Shown piece by piece: positions 26,414-35,912 of a stretch of 35,912 nucleotides of DNA (position 1 is its first letter; every line of letters starts with the position of its first letter). The stretch comes from an uncultured Rikenellaceae bacterium. Its GTDB lineage: Bacteria; Bacteroidota; Bacteroidia; Bacteroidales; Rikenellaceae. The notes under the pieces are model-generated. The model ran no database searches. It was not told the origin of the DNA and saw nothing but the letters and a program-made list of their open reading frames with translations. The stretch spans positions 1 through 35,912 of the forward strand of contig CAMWRR010000002.1 in NCBI GenBank assembly GCA_947176715.1. Direction: 5' to 3'. The translations under genes were made by a program, and so were the position numbers.

Positions 26414-29179
26414 ATGGAATACGATTTCAGAGAGATAGAGGCCAAATGGCAGAAACGTTGGAGAGAAGAGGGCACCTATAAGGTCACCGAGGAGAAGGGC
26501 AAGCCCAAGTTCTACGTCCTCGACATGTTTCCCTACCCCTCGGGAGCGGGTCTGCACGTGGGCCATCCGCTCGGTTACATAGCCTCGGACATCTACTCGC
26601 GCTACAAGCGTCAGAAAGGGTTCAACGTGTTGCATCCCATGGGCTACGATGCGTTCGGTCTGCCCGCCGAGCAGTACGCCATACAGACGGGCCAGCACCC
26701 CGAGAAGACCACCACCGACAACATAAACCGCTATCGCCAGCAGCTCGACAAGATAGGCTTCTCGTTCGACTGGAGCCGCGAGATACGCACCTGCGACAGA
26801 GGCTACTACAAATGGACCCAGTGGGCCTTCGAGAAGATGTTCGGCCACTACTACGACAACGCCGCGGGCAAGGCCGAGCCGATAGAGAAGCTCATAAAAC
26901 GTTTCGAGGAGCGGGGCACCGAGGGGCTCGACGCCGCATGCACGCAACAGCTACGCTTCACCGCCGGAGAGTGGCGCGATATGGATGCCCACGCCAAGGA
27001 GAGGACGCTCGAGAACTATCGTCTGGCATTCCGCGCCGCCACTATGGTCAACTGGTGCGCCGAGCTGGGCACGGTGCTGGCCAACGACGAGGTCAAGGAC
27101 GGCCTGTCGGTCAGGGGCGGCTATCCCGTGGAGCAACGCCTCATGCAACAGTGGCTCCTGAGGGTGACGGCATACGCCGAAAGGCTTTTGGAGGGACTCG
27201 ACACACTCCAGTGGAGCGAATCGCTCAAAGAGATACAGCGTAACTGGATAGGCAAGTCGACCGGGGCGCAGATGTTCTTCCCCATAGAGGGCCACGACGA
27301 CAAGAAATTAGAGATATTCACCACCCGCGCCGACACCGTATTCGGCGTCACATTCATGGTGATGGCTCCCGAGCACGCGTGGGCCCGCGAGATAGCCTCG
27401 CCCGAACAACTGCCCGCCGTCGAGGAGTACATATCGCAGAGCAAGAAACGCTCCGAACGCGAGCGCATGGCCGACACCAAGAGGGTGAGCGGCGTATTCA
27501 CCGGGGCCTACTGCCTCAACCCGTTCAACGGCACGAGGATACCCATATACCTGAGCGACTACGTGCTTGCCGGCTACGGCACCGGGGCCATCATGGCGGT
27601 GCCCGCGCACGACAGCCGCGACTGGGCTTTCGCACGTCATTTCAATCTGCCTATAATACCGGTGGTTGCCGGCGGCGACCTCGACGTATCGTCATACGAC
27701 GCCAAAGAGGGCAAGATGATAAACTCGGAGTTCCTCGACGGGCTCGATGTCAAGGAGGCCATCCCCGCCATGCTCGAGGAGGTGGAGAGGCGCGGCATAG
27801 GTGCCAAGAAGGTCAACTACCGTCTGCGCGACGCTATCTTCTCGCGCCAGAGATACTGGGGCGAGCCTTTCCCCGTCTATTACGTGGACGGCATACCCCA
27901 CCTCGTACCCGAAGACAAACTGCCGCTGGAGCTTCCGCCCATCGACAACTTCGGACCCACAGCCGACGGAGAGCCGCCGCTGGCACGCGTCGAAGGGTGG
28001 CACACGGCCGAGGGGTACCCCTACGAGCTTAGCACCATGCCGGGCTTCGCAGGGTCGTCGGCATACTACCTCCGCTACATGGACCCGCACAACGACAAGG
28101 CGCTCGTGAGCCGTCAGGCGAACGAATACTGGCGTAACGTCGACCTCTACGTCGGCGGCATAGAGCACGCCACGGGCCACCTCATCTACTCCCGCTTCTG
28201 GAACAAGTTCCTCTACGACTTGGGCTACGTATGCGAGGCCGAGCCGTTCAAGAAGCTCGTCAATCAGGGGATGATACAGGGCCGCTCGTCGTTCGTGTAC
28301 AGGATAAAGAACACCGACACCTTCGTATCGGCCTCTCTCAAAGAGGAATACGACACACAGGAGATACACGTGGATGTCAACATTGTACGTAACGACATAC
28401 TCGACATAGAGGCTTTCCGGGCATGGCGCGACGAGTTCAAAAACTCGGAGTTCATATTGGAGGATGGCAAATACGTCTGCGGCTGGGCCGTGGAGAAGAT
28501 GTCCAAGTCGATGTTCAACGTGGTCAACCCCGACAACATAATAGAGCGTTACGGCGCCGACACCCTCCGTGTCTACGAGATGTTCCTCGGCCCGCTCGAA
28601 CAGTCGAAGCCGTGGGACACCAACGGCATAGACGGCGTGCACAAATTCCTGCGCAAATTCTGGAGGCTCTATTTCGCCGCCGACGGCACACTACTGGCCG
28701 ACGACAGCGAAGCCTCGCCCGAGGCGCTCAAGACGCTTCACAAGACTATAAAAAAGGTGAGCGAAGACATCGAGAACTTCTCGTTCAACACCTCGGTGAG
28801 CGCCTTTATGATATGCGTCAACGAGCTGGGCGACGCCGCATGCCGTTCGCGCAAGGTGCTGGAGCCGCTCGTGGCTCTGATATGCCCGTTCGCCCCCCAC
28901 ATAGCGGAGGAGATATGGGAGGCGCTCGGCATGAAAGGCAGCGCGTGCGACGCTCCGTTCCCAGTGTTCGACCCTAAATATCTGGTGGAGGAGAGCTTCG
29001 AGTATCCGGTGTCGTTCAACGGCAAGATGCGTTTCAAGAAGAGGCTGTCGCTCTCTGCGAGCCAAGAGGAGGCGGAGAGAGAGCTGCTTGCCGACCCTGC
29101 GACGCAGAGATACCTCGACGGCAAGGAGCCGAAGAAGATAGTATTCGTAAAAGGCAAGATAATCAACATCGTACACTGA
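26414..29179 (+). CDS. leuS: Leucyl-tRNA synthetase
   Basis: [24 protein letters not shown]...[22 protein letters not shown] (HIGH) and [15 protein letters not shown] (KMSKS). Confidence 0.98.
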   Translation: MEYDFREIEAKWQKRWREEGTYKVTEEKGKPKFYVLDMFPYPSGAGLHVGHPLGYIASDIYSRYKRQKGFNVLHPMGYDAFGLPAEQYAIQTGQHPEKTTTDNINRYRQQLDKIGFSFDWSREIRTCDRGYYKWTQWAFEKMFGHYYDNAAGKAEPIEKLIKRFEERGTEGLDAACTQQLRFTAGEWRDMDAHAKERTLENYRLAFRAATMVNWCAELGTVLANDEVKDGLSVRGGYPVEQRLMQQWLLRVTAYAERLLEGLDTLQWSESLKEIQRNWIGKSTGAQMFFPIEGHDDKKLEIFTTRADTVFGVTFMVMAPEHAWAREIASPEQLPAVEEYISQSKKRSERERMADTKRVSGVFTGAYCLNPFNGTRIPIYLSDYVLAGYGTGAIMAVPAHDSRDWAFARHFNLPIIPVVAGGDLDVSSYDAKEGKMINSEFLDGLDVKEAIPAMLEEVERRGIGAKKVNYRLRDAIFSRQRYWGEPFPVYYVDGIPHLVPEDKLPLELPPIDNFGPTADGEPPLARVEGWHTAEGYPYELSTMPGFAGSSAYYLRYMDPHNDKALVSRQANEYWRNVDLYVGGIEHATGHLIYSRFWNKFLYDLGYVCEAEPFKKLVNQGMIQGRSSFVYRIKNTDTFVSASLKEEYDTQEIHVDVNIVRNDILDIEAFRAWRDEFKNSEFILEDGKYVCGWAVEKMSKSMFNVVNPDNIIERYGADTLRVYEMFLGPLEQSKPWDTNGIDGVHKFLRKFWRLYFAADGTLLADDSEASPEALKTLHKTIKKVSEDIENFSFNTSVSAFMICVNELGDAACRSRKVLEPLVALICPFAPHIAEEIWEALGMKGSACDAPFPVFDPKYLVEESFEYPVSFNGKMRFKKRLSLSASQEEAERELLADPATQRYLDGKEPKKIVFVKGKIINIVH

Positions 29180-29250
29180 CCGCACCGCCCCTCTGTTCAG
29201 GAACGGAGGGGCCGCCGGTCCGCAAAACCGTAATTATTAAACACACAGAT

Positions 29251-30174
29251 ATGGCTAAATTAAAAATCAAACTGACCCGCAAACAGATTCTGTCAGAGGT
29301 GAGAGCCTACATAATGATAACCGTAGGATTGCTGATCTACTCTTTCGCCTGGACCAACATCATCACTCCCGCCAAATTCATCGGCGGCGGACTGCCCGGT
29401 ATAAGTACGCTTCTGGAGCTGGCCACGGGCGGGTTCCTCGACATGGGCACCTACTACTTCATCCTCAACACCATGCTGTTGATAGCCGGACTGATAATAA
29501 TAGGTCCCACTTTCGGCATAAAGACGGTATACGCCGTATGCCTCATGTCGACGGCGCTGTCGGTACTGCCGAGCATCGTACCGGCAGACTTGGTCGGTCT
29601 TCAGGACGACAAACTGCTATCCGCGGTACTGGGCGGAGCGTTGTGCGGACTCGGCATCGCCATCTGTTTCATGAACGGCGGCAGTACGGGAGGCACGGAT
29701 ATATTGGCCATGATAGTCAACAAGTTCTACAACATGAGCCTCGGCAAGTTGCTCATGCTTTTCGACATCATAATCATCGGTTGCTCCTATTTCATCTATC
29801 ATAACATATCGGCCATCATATACGGCTACATCGTGCTCGGCGTAATGGGCAACACCATAGACATGGTAATGGCGGGCAGCAGACAATCGTGCCAGCTTAT
29901 GGTCATATCCAAGAAATACGACCAGATCGCCGACCGCATCGTCAATGTCGCACACCGCGGCGTAACCGTTCTCGACGGCTCAGGCTGGTACACCAAGAAC
30001 CCGCAGAAGGTGCTTATGATATTCTGCCGCAGAAGCGAATCGACCACCATCTGCCGCATAGTCAAAGAGCAGGACTCGGACGCTTTCATATCCAATGCGG
30101 CCATATCGGGGGTATACGGTAACGGTTTCGAGAACCTCAAGCTGAAACAGCGCAACAACAAATCGGAAAATTGA
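29251..30174 (+). CDS. YitT-family membrane protein (DUF161/DUF2179)
   Basis: IITPAKFIGGGLPGISTLLELATGG; GLGIAICFMNGGSTGGTDILAMIVNKFYNMSLGKLLMLFDIIII; C-terminal DUF2179-like domain. Confidence 0.93.
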   Translation: MAKLKIKLTRKQILSEVRAYIMITVGLLIYSFAWTNIITPAKFIGGGLPGISTLLELATGGFLDMGTYYFILNTMLLIAGLIIIGPTFGIKTVYAVCLMSTALSVLPSIVPADLVGLQDDKLLSAVLGGALCGLGIAICFMNGGSTGGTDILAMIVNKFYNMSLGKLLMLFDIIIIGCSYFIYHNISAIIYGYIVLGVMGNTIDMVMAGSRQSCQLMVISKKYDQIADRIVNVAHRGVTVLDGSGWYTKNPQKVLMIFCRRSESTTICRIVKEQDSDAFISNAAISGVYGNGFENLKLKQRNNKSEN

Positions 30175-31514
30175 TGAATATTTCGAGACGCGACAAGATA
30201 TCCGTTGCGATAATAATAGTCAGCTTAGCCACCATAGTATTCACACTGCTCTACCGTTACGGTGTCTTCGGCATAGAGGTCGATTTCAACAAGCCGGTAA
30301 AGGAGCTCGAGGTGTCGGAGCCGGAGTATCTCTACGGCATACGCATCGACTCGCTCAACGTCACTACCGAGACCGTGGCGAGCGGGCAGACATTCTCGGG
30401 AATACTCGACGGATACGGGGTGGGCGGACGCGTCATAGACGAGCTGATACGCAAATGCGGCGGAGTATTCGACCTGCGTCAGTTGCGCGAGGGGAACAAA
30501 TACACCGCCTTCACGGCTATGGACAGTACCCAGAAGCTGCAATATCTTGTCTACGAAAGCTCTATCAGCGACTTCGTGACATTCTGTTTCAAGGATACGT
30601 TGGCCGTCAACGTGCAGAAAAAAGAGATAGAGACCCGTCGCCGCATGGCCTCCGCCACCATAGAGAGCTCTCTGTGGAACGCGGCCGTGGGGGCGGGAAT
30701 GAACGGCACCGTAGCTATGAACCTTGCCGACGTCTACCAGTGGAGCATCGACTTTTACGCCATACAATCCGGAGACTCGTTCAAGGTGATATACGACGAG
30801 CTCTTCATCGACGGCAAGAGCGTGGGCGTGGGCACAATATGGGGCGCCGTGTTCAATCACGGAGGCAAAGACTACTACGCCATACGCCACCAATATACCG
30901 AAAACGGCGTGGAGCAACACGGCTACTGGGACGAGACGGGGCGTTCGTTAAGGAGCGCGTTCCTCAAAGCGCCGCTAAAATATACGCGTATCAGCTCCAA
31001 ATTCTCCAACTCGAGGCTCCACCCCGTACTCCGCATACGCCGTCCGCACCACGGCGTCGACTATGCCGCCCCGCTGGGGACACCGGTACACGCCATCGCC
31101 AACGGCGTAGTCACGCACAAATATTACGAAAAGGGAGGCGGCAATGTCCTCAAGATAAAACACTCGCGCGGATATGTGTCGGGTTATCTGCACCTTAGCA
31201 AATACGCCAAAGGCATAAACGTAGGCACTCAGGTAAAACAGGGCGACCTCATAGCATACGTCGGAAGCACCGGCACATCCACCGGTCCTCACCTCGACTT
31301 CCGTATATGGAAGAACGGCACCGCGATAGACCCGCTCAAGATGACCGACGTCAAGGGCGAAGACATAAGCAGCGCCCAGCGCCCCGGCTTCGAGGAGACC
31401 AAACGGCGCATATTGGCGGAGCTGGAGGGCAAGGAGTACACTGCGCCCGCTGGCAAGGTCCCTGCCGCCAAAGGCATCATGCCCGACATATTCAGAGAGG
31501 TGAAAGGCAACTGA
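30171..31514 (+). CDS. M23-family metallopeptidase (LytM domain)
   Basis: SRLHPVLRIRRPHHGVDYAAPLGTPVHAIANGVV...GYVSGYLHLSKYAKGINVGTQVKQGDLIAYVGSTGTSTGPHLDFRIW. Confidence 0.95.
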   Translation: MMNISRRDKISVAIIIVSLATIVFTLLYRYGVFGIEVDFNKPVKELEVSEPEYLYGIRIDSLNVTTETVASGQTFSGILDGYGVGGRVIDELIRKCGGVFDLRQLREGNKYTAFTAMDSTQKLQYLVYESSISDFVTFCFKDTLAVNVQKKEIETRRRMASATIESSLWNAAVGAGMNGTVAMNLADVYQWSIDFYAIQSGDSFKVIYDELFIDGKSVGVGTIWGAVFNHGGKDYYAIRHQYTENGVEQHGYWDETGRSLRSAFLKAPLKYTRISSKFSNSRLHPVLRIRRPHHGVDYAAPLGTPVHAIANGVVTHKYYEKGGGNVLKIKHSRGYVSGYLHLSKYAKGINVGTQVKQGDLIAYVGSTGTSTGPHLDFRIWKNGTAIDPLKMTDVKGEDISSAQRPGFEETKRRILAELEGKEYTAPAGKVPAAKGIMPDIFREVKGN

Positions 31515-31515
31515 C

Positions 31516-31941
31516 ATGGACGAACGTATCGAACGTTTCCTGACCGGGCACCACGTGGCCACATTGGCTACCGTAGCACCAGACGGCTCCCCCTACTGTT
31601 GCAACATATTCTATGCCTACGACGCCGACAACTGCGCGCTCATATTCTCATCCGACACCAAGACCGCACATACGGGCCACTTCACCGCCGACGACAGAGT
31701 GGCGGCATCGGTGGTGCTGGAGTCGAAAGCGATAGGTACGCTCCGTGGCGCCCAGATGACCGGACGCATAGTACGCCCCGAGGCCGACGAGCTCGACAAA
31801 GCCCGCCGGCGTTATCTCAAAAGATTCCCCTACGCCGCCGTCATGCCGCTGGAGCTATGGATTATGAGAATAGACTTCGTGAAACATACCGACAACAGAC
31901 TGGGATTCGGGGTTAAGCTGAAGTGGTCGCGGGAGGGGTGA
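31516..31941 (+). CDS. Pyridoxamine 5'-phosphate oxidase-like / YhbP (UPF0306)-like protein
   Basis: FLTGHHVATLATVAPDGSPYCCNIFYAYDADNCALIFSSDTKTAHTGHF...TLRGAQMTGRI. Confidence 0.8.
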   Translation: MDERIERFLTGHHVATLATVAPDGSPYCCNIFYAYDADNCALIFSSDTKTAHTGHFTADDRVAASVVLESKAIGTLRGAQMTGRIVRPEADELDKARRRYLKRFPYAAVMPLELWIMRIDFVKHTDNRLGFGVKLKWSREG

Positions 31942-32082
31942 CAAAGTTTTCCGAAGGATGTTTTTATAACATGCGACAGATTTTACGTAGTTTATGCAGG
32001 TGACGGATTTCCCCACAAAAGTGTTTTTCTACAACCGAGGAGGGGAGCAATGTAACCGTTCTTACAACCGACTGACATAAAA

Positions 32083-32916
32083 ATGAAAACGGAAGAGATA
32101 AACGCACTGTTTGAACAATTTGAATCTATCGTATGTCTTTACGACGGCGTAGAGTGCTGGAGTGCAAGAGAGCTTCATTCGGTATTGGGATATACGCAAT
32201 GGCGTAACTTCATACCGGCAATAGAAAAAGCTAAAAATGCGTGCGAAAGCGCAGGGGAGCGAGTTACTGACCATTTTGCGGACGTCCGCAAAATGGTATC
32301 TCTCGGCTCTGGCTCGGAACGCGAAGTCGACGACTATATGTTGACACGTTACGCATGTTATCTGATTGCGCAGAACGGCGATCCCCGCAAGTCGCAGATA
32401 GCCTTTGCTCAGAACTACTTCGCCGTTCAGACCCGTCGCGCGGAGCTGGTACAGAAACGACTCGCCGACAACGAACGCGTACAGGCCCGCGCAAAACTGG
32501 CCGAGACAGAAAAACGCCTGTCGGGCATACTTTACGAACGAGGCATCGACAACAAAGGGTTCGCTATAATCCGCTCCAAAGGCGACAAGGCGTTGTTTCA
32601 TCTCGACACGGCTCTGTTGAAGCGCAAGCTCGGCGCTCCCGAGGGTCGTCCCTTAGCCGATTTTCTACCGACCATAAGCATCAAGGCCAAAGATTTCGCC
32701 GCCGAAATGACCTCCGTCAACGCCGAACAAAAAGACCTGCACGGCCAAAACGCGATAGAGAAAGAGCACATAGACAACAATATAGCCGTACGCGACATGT
32801 TACTGAGCCGAGGAATCGTTCCCGAACAACTACCGGCAGGAGAGGATGTGAAAAAGGTGGAACGCCGGCTCAAATCCGAAGAGAAGACTCTCACAAAAGG
32901 GAATAAGATAAAGTAA
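32083..32916 (+). CDS. dinD: DNA damage-inducible protein D (DinD) family
   Basis: [42 protein letters not shown]...[56 protein letters not shown]. Confidence 0.93.
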   Translation: MKTEEINALFEQFESIVCLYDGVECWSARELHSVLGYTQWRNFIPAIEKAKNACESAGERVTDHFADVRKMVSLGSGSEREVDDYMLTRYACYLIAQNGDPRKSQIAFAQNYFAVQTRRAELVQKRLADNERVQARAKLAETEKRLSGILYERGIDNKGFAIIRSKGDKALFHLDTALLKRKLGAPEGRPLADFLPTISIKAKDFAAEMTSVNAEQKDLHGQNAIEKEHIDNNIAVRDMLLSRGIVPEQLPAGEDVKKVERRLKSEEKTLTKGNKIK

Positions 32917-32938
32917 TAACACACCTGTCTGCAAAAAC

Positions 32939-32970
32939 AAAAAAGCGCAAAATATATTTTGCGCTTTTTT
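32939..32970. terminator. Bidirectional terminator between dinD and tRNA-Leu(CAG)
   Basis: aaaaaagcgcaaaatatattttgcgctttttt, near-perfect palindrome. Confidence 0.9.
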
Positions 32971-32978
32971 TACAAACG

Positions 32979-33062
32979 TGCTCAGGACAAGAATCGAACT
33001 TGCATGTCGAAATCGACACTACCTCCTGAGAGTAGCGTGTCTACCAATTCCACCACCTGAGC
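32979..33062 (-). tRNA. tRNA-Leu (anticodon CAG), CCA not encoded
   Basis: Reverse complement GCTCAGGTGGTGGAATTGGTAGACACGCTACTCTCAGGAGGTAGTGTCGATTTCGACATGCAAGTTCGATTCTTGTCCTGAGCA; anticodon loop CTCAGGA; long variable arm. Confidence 0.95.
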
Positions 33063-33107
33063 GGTTTTGCACCGCAAAGTAAGTAAAAAAAGCGTCTATT
33101 TGCAAAT

Positions 33108-33138
33108 TTTGGATTGCAAAATTTAAAAGTTATATTTG
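33108..33138 (+). promoter_or_regulatory. Promoter TTTG-N19-TATATTTG
   Basis: TTTG 33108-33111, TATATTTG 33131-33138, upstream of ATG 33163. Confidence 0.7.
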
Positions 33139-33162
33139 TCTCCCATTTAATTTAAGAAAGAT

Positions 33163-34605
33163 ATGAAACTCTCAAAAGCGACGGTTTTAACGCTCGTTGC
33201 GCTGGTAACGACTGGCGCGCTATGCGGTTGTAACAAAAACGACGGATTGGACGAGAACGCAAAAATAGAATTTGCCCCCACCTCCGACAATCTGCCCGTA
33301 TTCTTCGACTACGGAGAGAGCAAGATTCTCGCGCTCGATGTGGAGAGCATCGATGCCATAGACGGCATGGAGGCCCCCGATGGATGGAGCGTGGAGATAG
33401 TCAGGGATAACGGCCTTATAACGGCGGCAAAAGTCACCGCACCCAAGGCCGATGACGAGGATATAGACACCGACGGCGAGATAGAGCTATCGGTGGCGAA
33501 CATACTCAAAACGTCGATAAAGGTCTACACCGCCGACTACACCGATCCTTACGGCGCGCTCGTGGTATTGGAGGATTTCAATAAAGGGGCGCTGTCATAC
33601 ATCGACCGTTACGGCAGACAGCACGACAACGTATTCGCCGCCGCCAATCCGGAGATAACGATGGGCGGGTCGCTGCAGGACCTATATATAAAGGACGACA
33701 AGATATATCTTCTGGCTCAGAATGCGGCATCGGACGGCTCGCGCCTCTTCGTCTGCAACCCCAGAACCATGAAGGCGGAGGCCAAGAGCGCCCTCGACTT
33801 CAAGTCGGCCGACGGGGCCTCGGTGTGGACGCAACATATAGTAGTGGCCGACAACGGCAAGGCATACATACAATACAGCACCACCCCATACGAGACATAT
33901 TCGGGCATCAGGAGCATAGAGCTCGCCTCAATGACCGTGGCCCCCGACGACATCCCCGACACATACGGCACCATGACCGCGTACGGCGCCACCAAAGCCC
34001 GCATGACATACTCCCGCGGCAAGATATATGCGGCACGCGGTAACTCCGTGGCCGTAATAGAGCCGGAGACCGACCGAACGACACTCATACCGTTCGCCGA
34101 CCGTTGCGTCAAAGATGTGACCAAGGGCGCCGACGGCAACATATACGTGCTGACGACCGGGATAATAAAGGATGGCAAGGTCACCACTCCGGCCGTCATC
34201 TGGTCCGTAAGCCAAAGCACCGGCTCCGCGACACAGATGGCATCGTTGGGCGACATAGTGGTAAGCGAACTGTCATACTGCCCCAACAACAGCATGTCGG
34301 CATCGTTCACCTCGTCAAAGATATTCTTCATATCGGGCACCTTCGGCGACAATGAGCTATGCTCGTTCGACTACGCCACAAAGGAGGTGCGAAGCGATGT
34401 ATCGCAGGCACCCGACGGTCTGCTACCCTACGGCTATCCGGCATTCCATCCCGAAACGGGGACAGCGTACGTAGGCTACACCGACTATGTCAAAACCGAG
34501 GTGGTGAGATACTCCGACCCCGAGACCTCATTCGTGTTGCCCACGGGCCCCGTGGCAGGCATCTTCTTCCCCTACATGTTCTCCGACGACTGGACAGCAA
34601 GATAG
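33163..34605 (+). CDS. DUF5074-like beta-propeller lipoprotein
   Basis: MKLSKATVLTLVALVTTGALCGCNKND lipobox; repeated GxxxxIYVLT / GKIYAARGNSVAVIEPET blades. Confidence 0.7.
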   Translation: MKLSKATVLTLVALVTTGALCGCNKNDGLDENAKIEFAPTSDNLPVFFDYGESKILALDVESIDAIDGMEAPDGWSVEIVRDNGLITAAKVTAPKADDEDIDTDGEIELSVANILKTSIKVYTADYTDPYGALVVLEDFNKGALSYIDRYGRQHDNVFAAANPEITMGGSLQDLYIKDDKIYLLAQNAASDGSRLFVCNPRTMKAEAKSALDFKSADGASVWTQHIVVADNGKAYIQYSTTPYETYSGIRSIELASMTVAPDDIPDTYGTMTAYGATKARMTYSRGKIYAARGNSVAVIEPETDRTTLIPFADRCVKDVTKGADGNIYVLTTGIIKDGKVTTPAVIWSVSQSTGSATQMASLGDIVVSELSYCPNNSMSASFTSSKIFFISGTFGDNELCSFDYATKEVRSDVSQAPDGLLPYGYPAFHPETGTAYVGYTDYVKTEVVRYSDPETSFVLPTGPVAGIFFPYMFSDDWTAR

Positions 34606-34611
34606 CACGCC

Positions 34612-35619
34612 ATGACAGCCGAACCCACCTCTCGCAAAACGGTAGTCACCGGCGCCACGGGCATGATCGGCTCGCACCTGATATGCCGTCTGCTCGACCT
34701 CGGCTATCGCGACATAACCGTGCTGGCCAGATCGCAGTCATCGTTGGCCAAGCTGGCATCGACCATGTTGCACTTCGGCAAGAGCGACCTCTACCCCTCG
34801 CTTAAATGCAGGGTGATGCCGCTCATGTCGCTCGACAACCTCAAAGAGGCGTTCAAAGGGTGCGACCTGCTCTTCAACTGCGCGGCCGACATATCGTTCG
34901 TAGGCGGGCAGACGCAGATAACGGCCAACCGCGACATAGCCTACGCCGTGGCACAGGCGGCATTGGAGAGTGGCGTAGGCATGACGGTGCATGTAAGCTC
35001 CATAAGTACGTTACAGGGCAAAGAGGCCCCCGACACCATCGACGAAAGCTCCGTGATGGAGTCGCTTGCGGGCCGCTCGTCGTACAGTGTGAGCAAATTC
35101 TGGGCCGAGAGCGAGTTCTGGCGCGCACACGAGGCGGGACTGCCGGTGGTGATAGTCAATCCGTCGGTAGTGCTCGGAGGAGGCAGGTGGAACAGCGGGG
35201 CCATGCCGTCGTACGAACGGGCCGTACGGCGCGGTGTCCCCTCGGTAGCCGGCGGCACCACCGGATATGTGTCGGCGGAGGATGTGGCCCGGGCTATGGA
35301 GACGCTCAGCCGCACACCGTCGGCTGTCGGCGAGAGATTCGTGCTGTCGGCGGAGAATATGTCCCTCGACGAGATGTGGGCCATGATAGCCGACACCATA
35401 GGGGTGAAACGTCCCGGACGTGTGCCTGTGGCCGTAGTATCGGCGCTCCACTCCGTGTTGAGGTTCACCGAGAAGATAGGCATACGCATGAAATTGCAAT
35501 CGCCCCATCTGGAGGCGTTACTGCACCGCCACCTCTACGACGGCTCCAAGATAACGCGATACTGCCGGTTCGACTACACCCCGTTGCAGGAGGCCATACC
35601 TACGATGACAGGTTGGTAA
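34612..35619 (+). CDS. NAD-dependent epimerase/dehydratase (dihydroflavonol reductase-like)
   Basis: VVTGATGMIGSHLICRLLDLGYRDITVLARS; SSYSVSKFWAESEFW (YxxxK); VVIVNPSVVLGGGRW. Confidence 0.9.
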   Translation: MTAEPTSRKTVVTGATGMIGSHLICRLLDLGYRDITVLARSQSSLAKLASTMLHFGKSDLYPSLKCRVMPLMSLDNLKEAFKGCDLLFNCAADISFVGGQTQITANRDIAYAVAQAALESGVGMTVHVSSISTLQGKEAPDTIDESSVMESLAGRSSYSVSKFWAESEFWRAHEAGLPVVIVNPSVVLGGGRWNSGAMPSYERAVRRGVPSVAGGTTGYVSAEDVARAMETLSRTPSAVGERFVLSAENMSLDEMWAMIADTIGVKRPGRVPVAVVSALHSVLRFTEKIGIRMKLQSPHLEALLHRHLYDGSKITRYCRFDYTPLQEAIPTMTGW

Positions 35620-35781
35620 AGGGCAGATTCTTAACTTACGGGCAGTAATAAATATACTACCGGGGAAAATTCCGAAGAACCGCAATAGTGCGTAATTCAT
35701 AGACAATAGCTCTCTTTTAAAAGGGCTTGCATCCACTATGCGTCACCGAGTATCGGAAACCTGTGGAAGAGCGCGCCGAGC

Positions 35782-35912
35782 GGCGGGGACACCTCGCGGC
35801 GGGCAGAGGAGAGGCAATTAGGGCACTTTAGCGAATAACACTTAAACTACGTTACTGTCCCGTGCGGGCCTCCGGTGGGGGCGCGTTTGCCCCCCCCGCC
35901 AGGTGTGCCCGC
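35782..35912. repeat. GC-rich intergenic repeat copy 2 (runs to window edge)
   Basis: tgcgggcctccggtgggggcgcgtttgccccccccgccaggtgtgcccgc matches copy 1 at 7202 onward; cacctcgcggcgggca (35790-35805) is a reverse-complement match (15/16) to the 16-bp unit of copy 1. Confidence 0.6.

Noticed and set aside
1-35912. CRISPR array, rRNA genes, prophage or conjugative module
   Set aside because: No regularly spaced repeats, no rRNA sequence and no phage structural or conjugation genes were seen in the window.

Overview
This is a chromosomal window from a Bacteroidota (Bacteroidales-like) bacterium. Promoters of the TTTG-N19/20-TAnnTTTG type and the protein families both point that way. Most of it is core genome: queG (partial), a UPF0104/LPG-synthase-like membrane protein, a BspA-type LRR lipoprotein with a beta-barrel protein, an Mpi-family serine invertase, recN, an AspT/YidE-type transporter, a YebC/PmpR protein, rpmH, an AbiEi/DUF6088-like protein, hppA, a PorT-like protein, two tRNA-Leu genes (UAG and CAG), a Zn/Mn-type ABC permease, a class-C beta-lactamase-fold hydrolase, gpsA, pgi, a BtuF/FecCD/ATPase uptake operon, leuS, a YitT-family protein, an M23 peptidase, a YhbP/PNPOx-like protein, dinD, a DUF5074-like lipoprotein and an NAD-dependent epimerase. 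The strongest unexplained signal lies at about 10552-11340. Two diverged transcription-unit-like elements sit in tandem, each with a promoter -7 box, a ~210-220 nt body, an 11-bp stem and a U-tract, with consistent and compensatory substitutions between the copies. They look like paralogous structured RNAs or attenuators that I cannot assign to a family. Other points are an in-frame amber codon splitting gpsA, a consensus promoter facing away from the surface-protein genes beside the Mpi-type invertase, a dispersed intergenic GC-rich repeat family, and Bro-N/DinD-type genes at the 3' ends of both tRNA-Leu genes. All calls come from reading sequence and the supplied ORFs; no database search was run.
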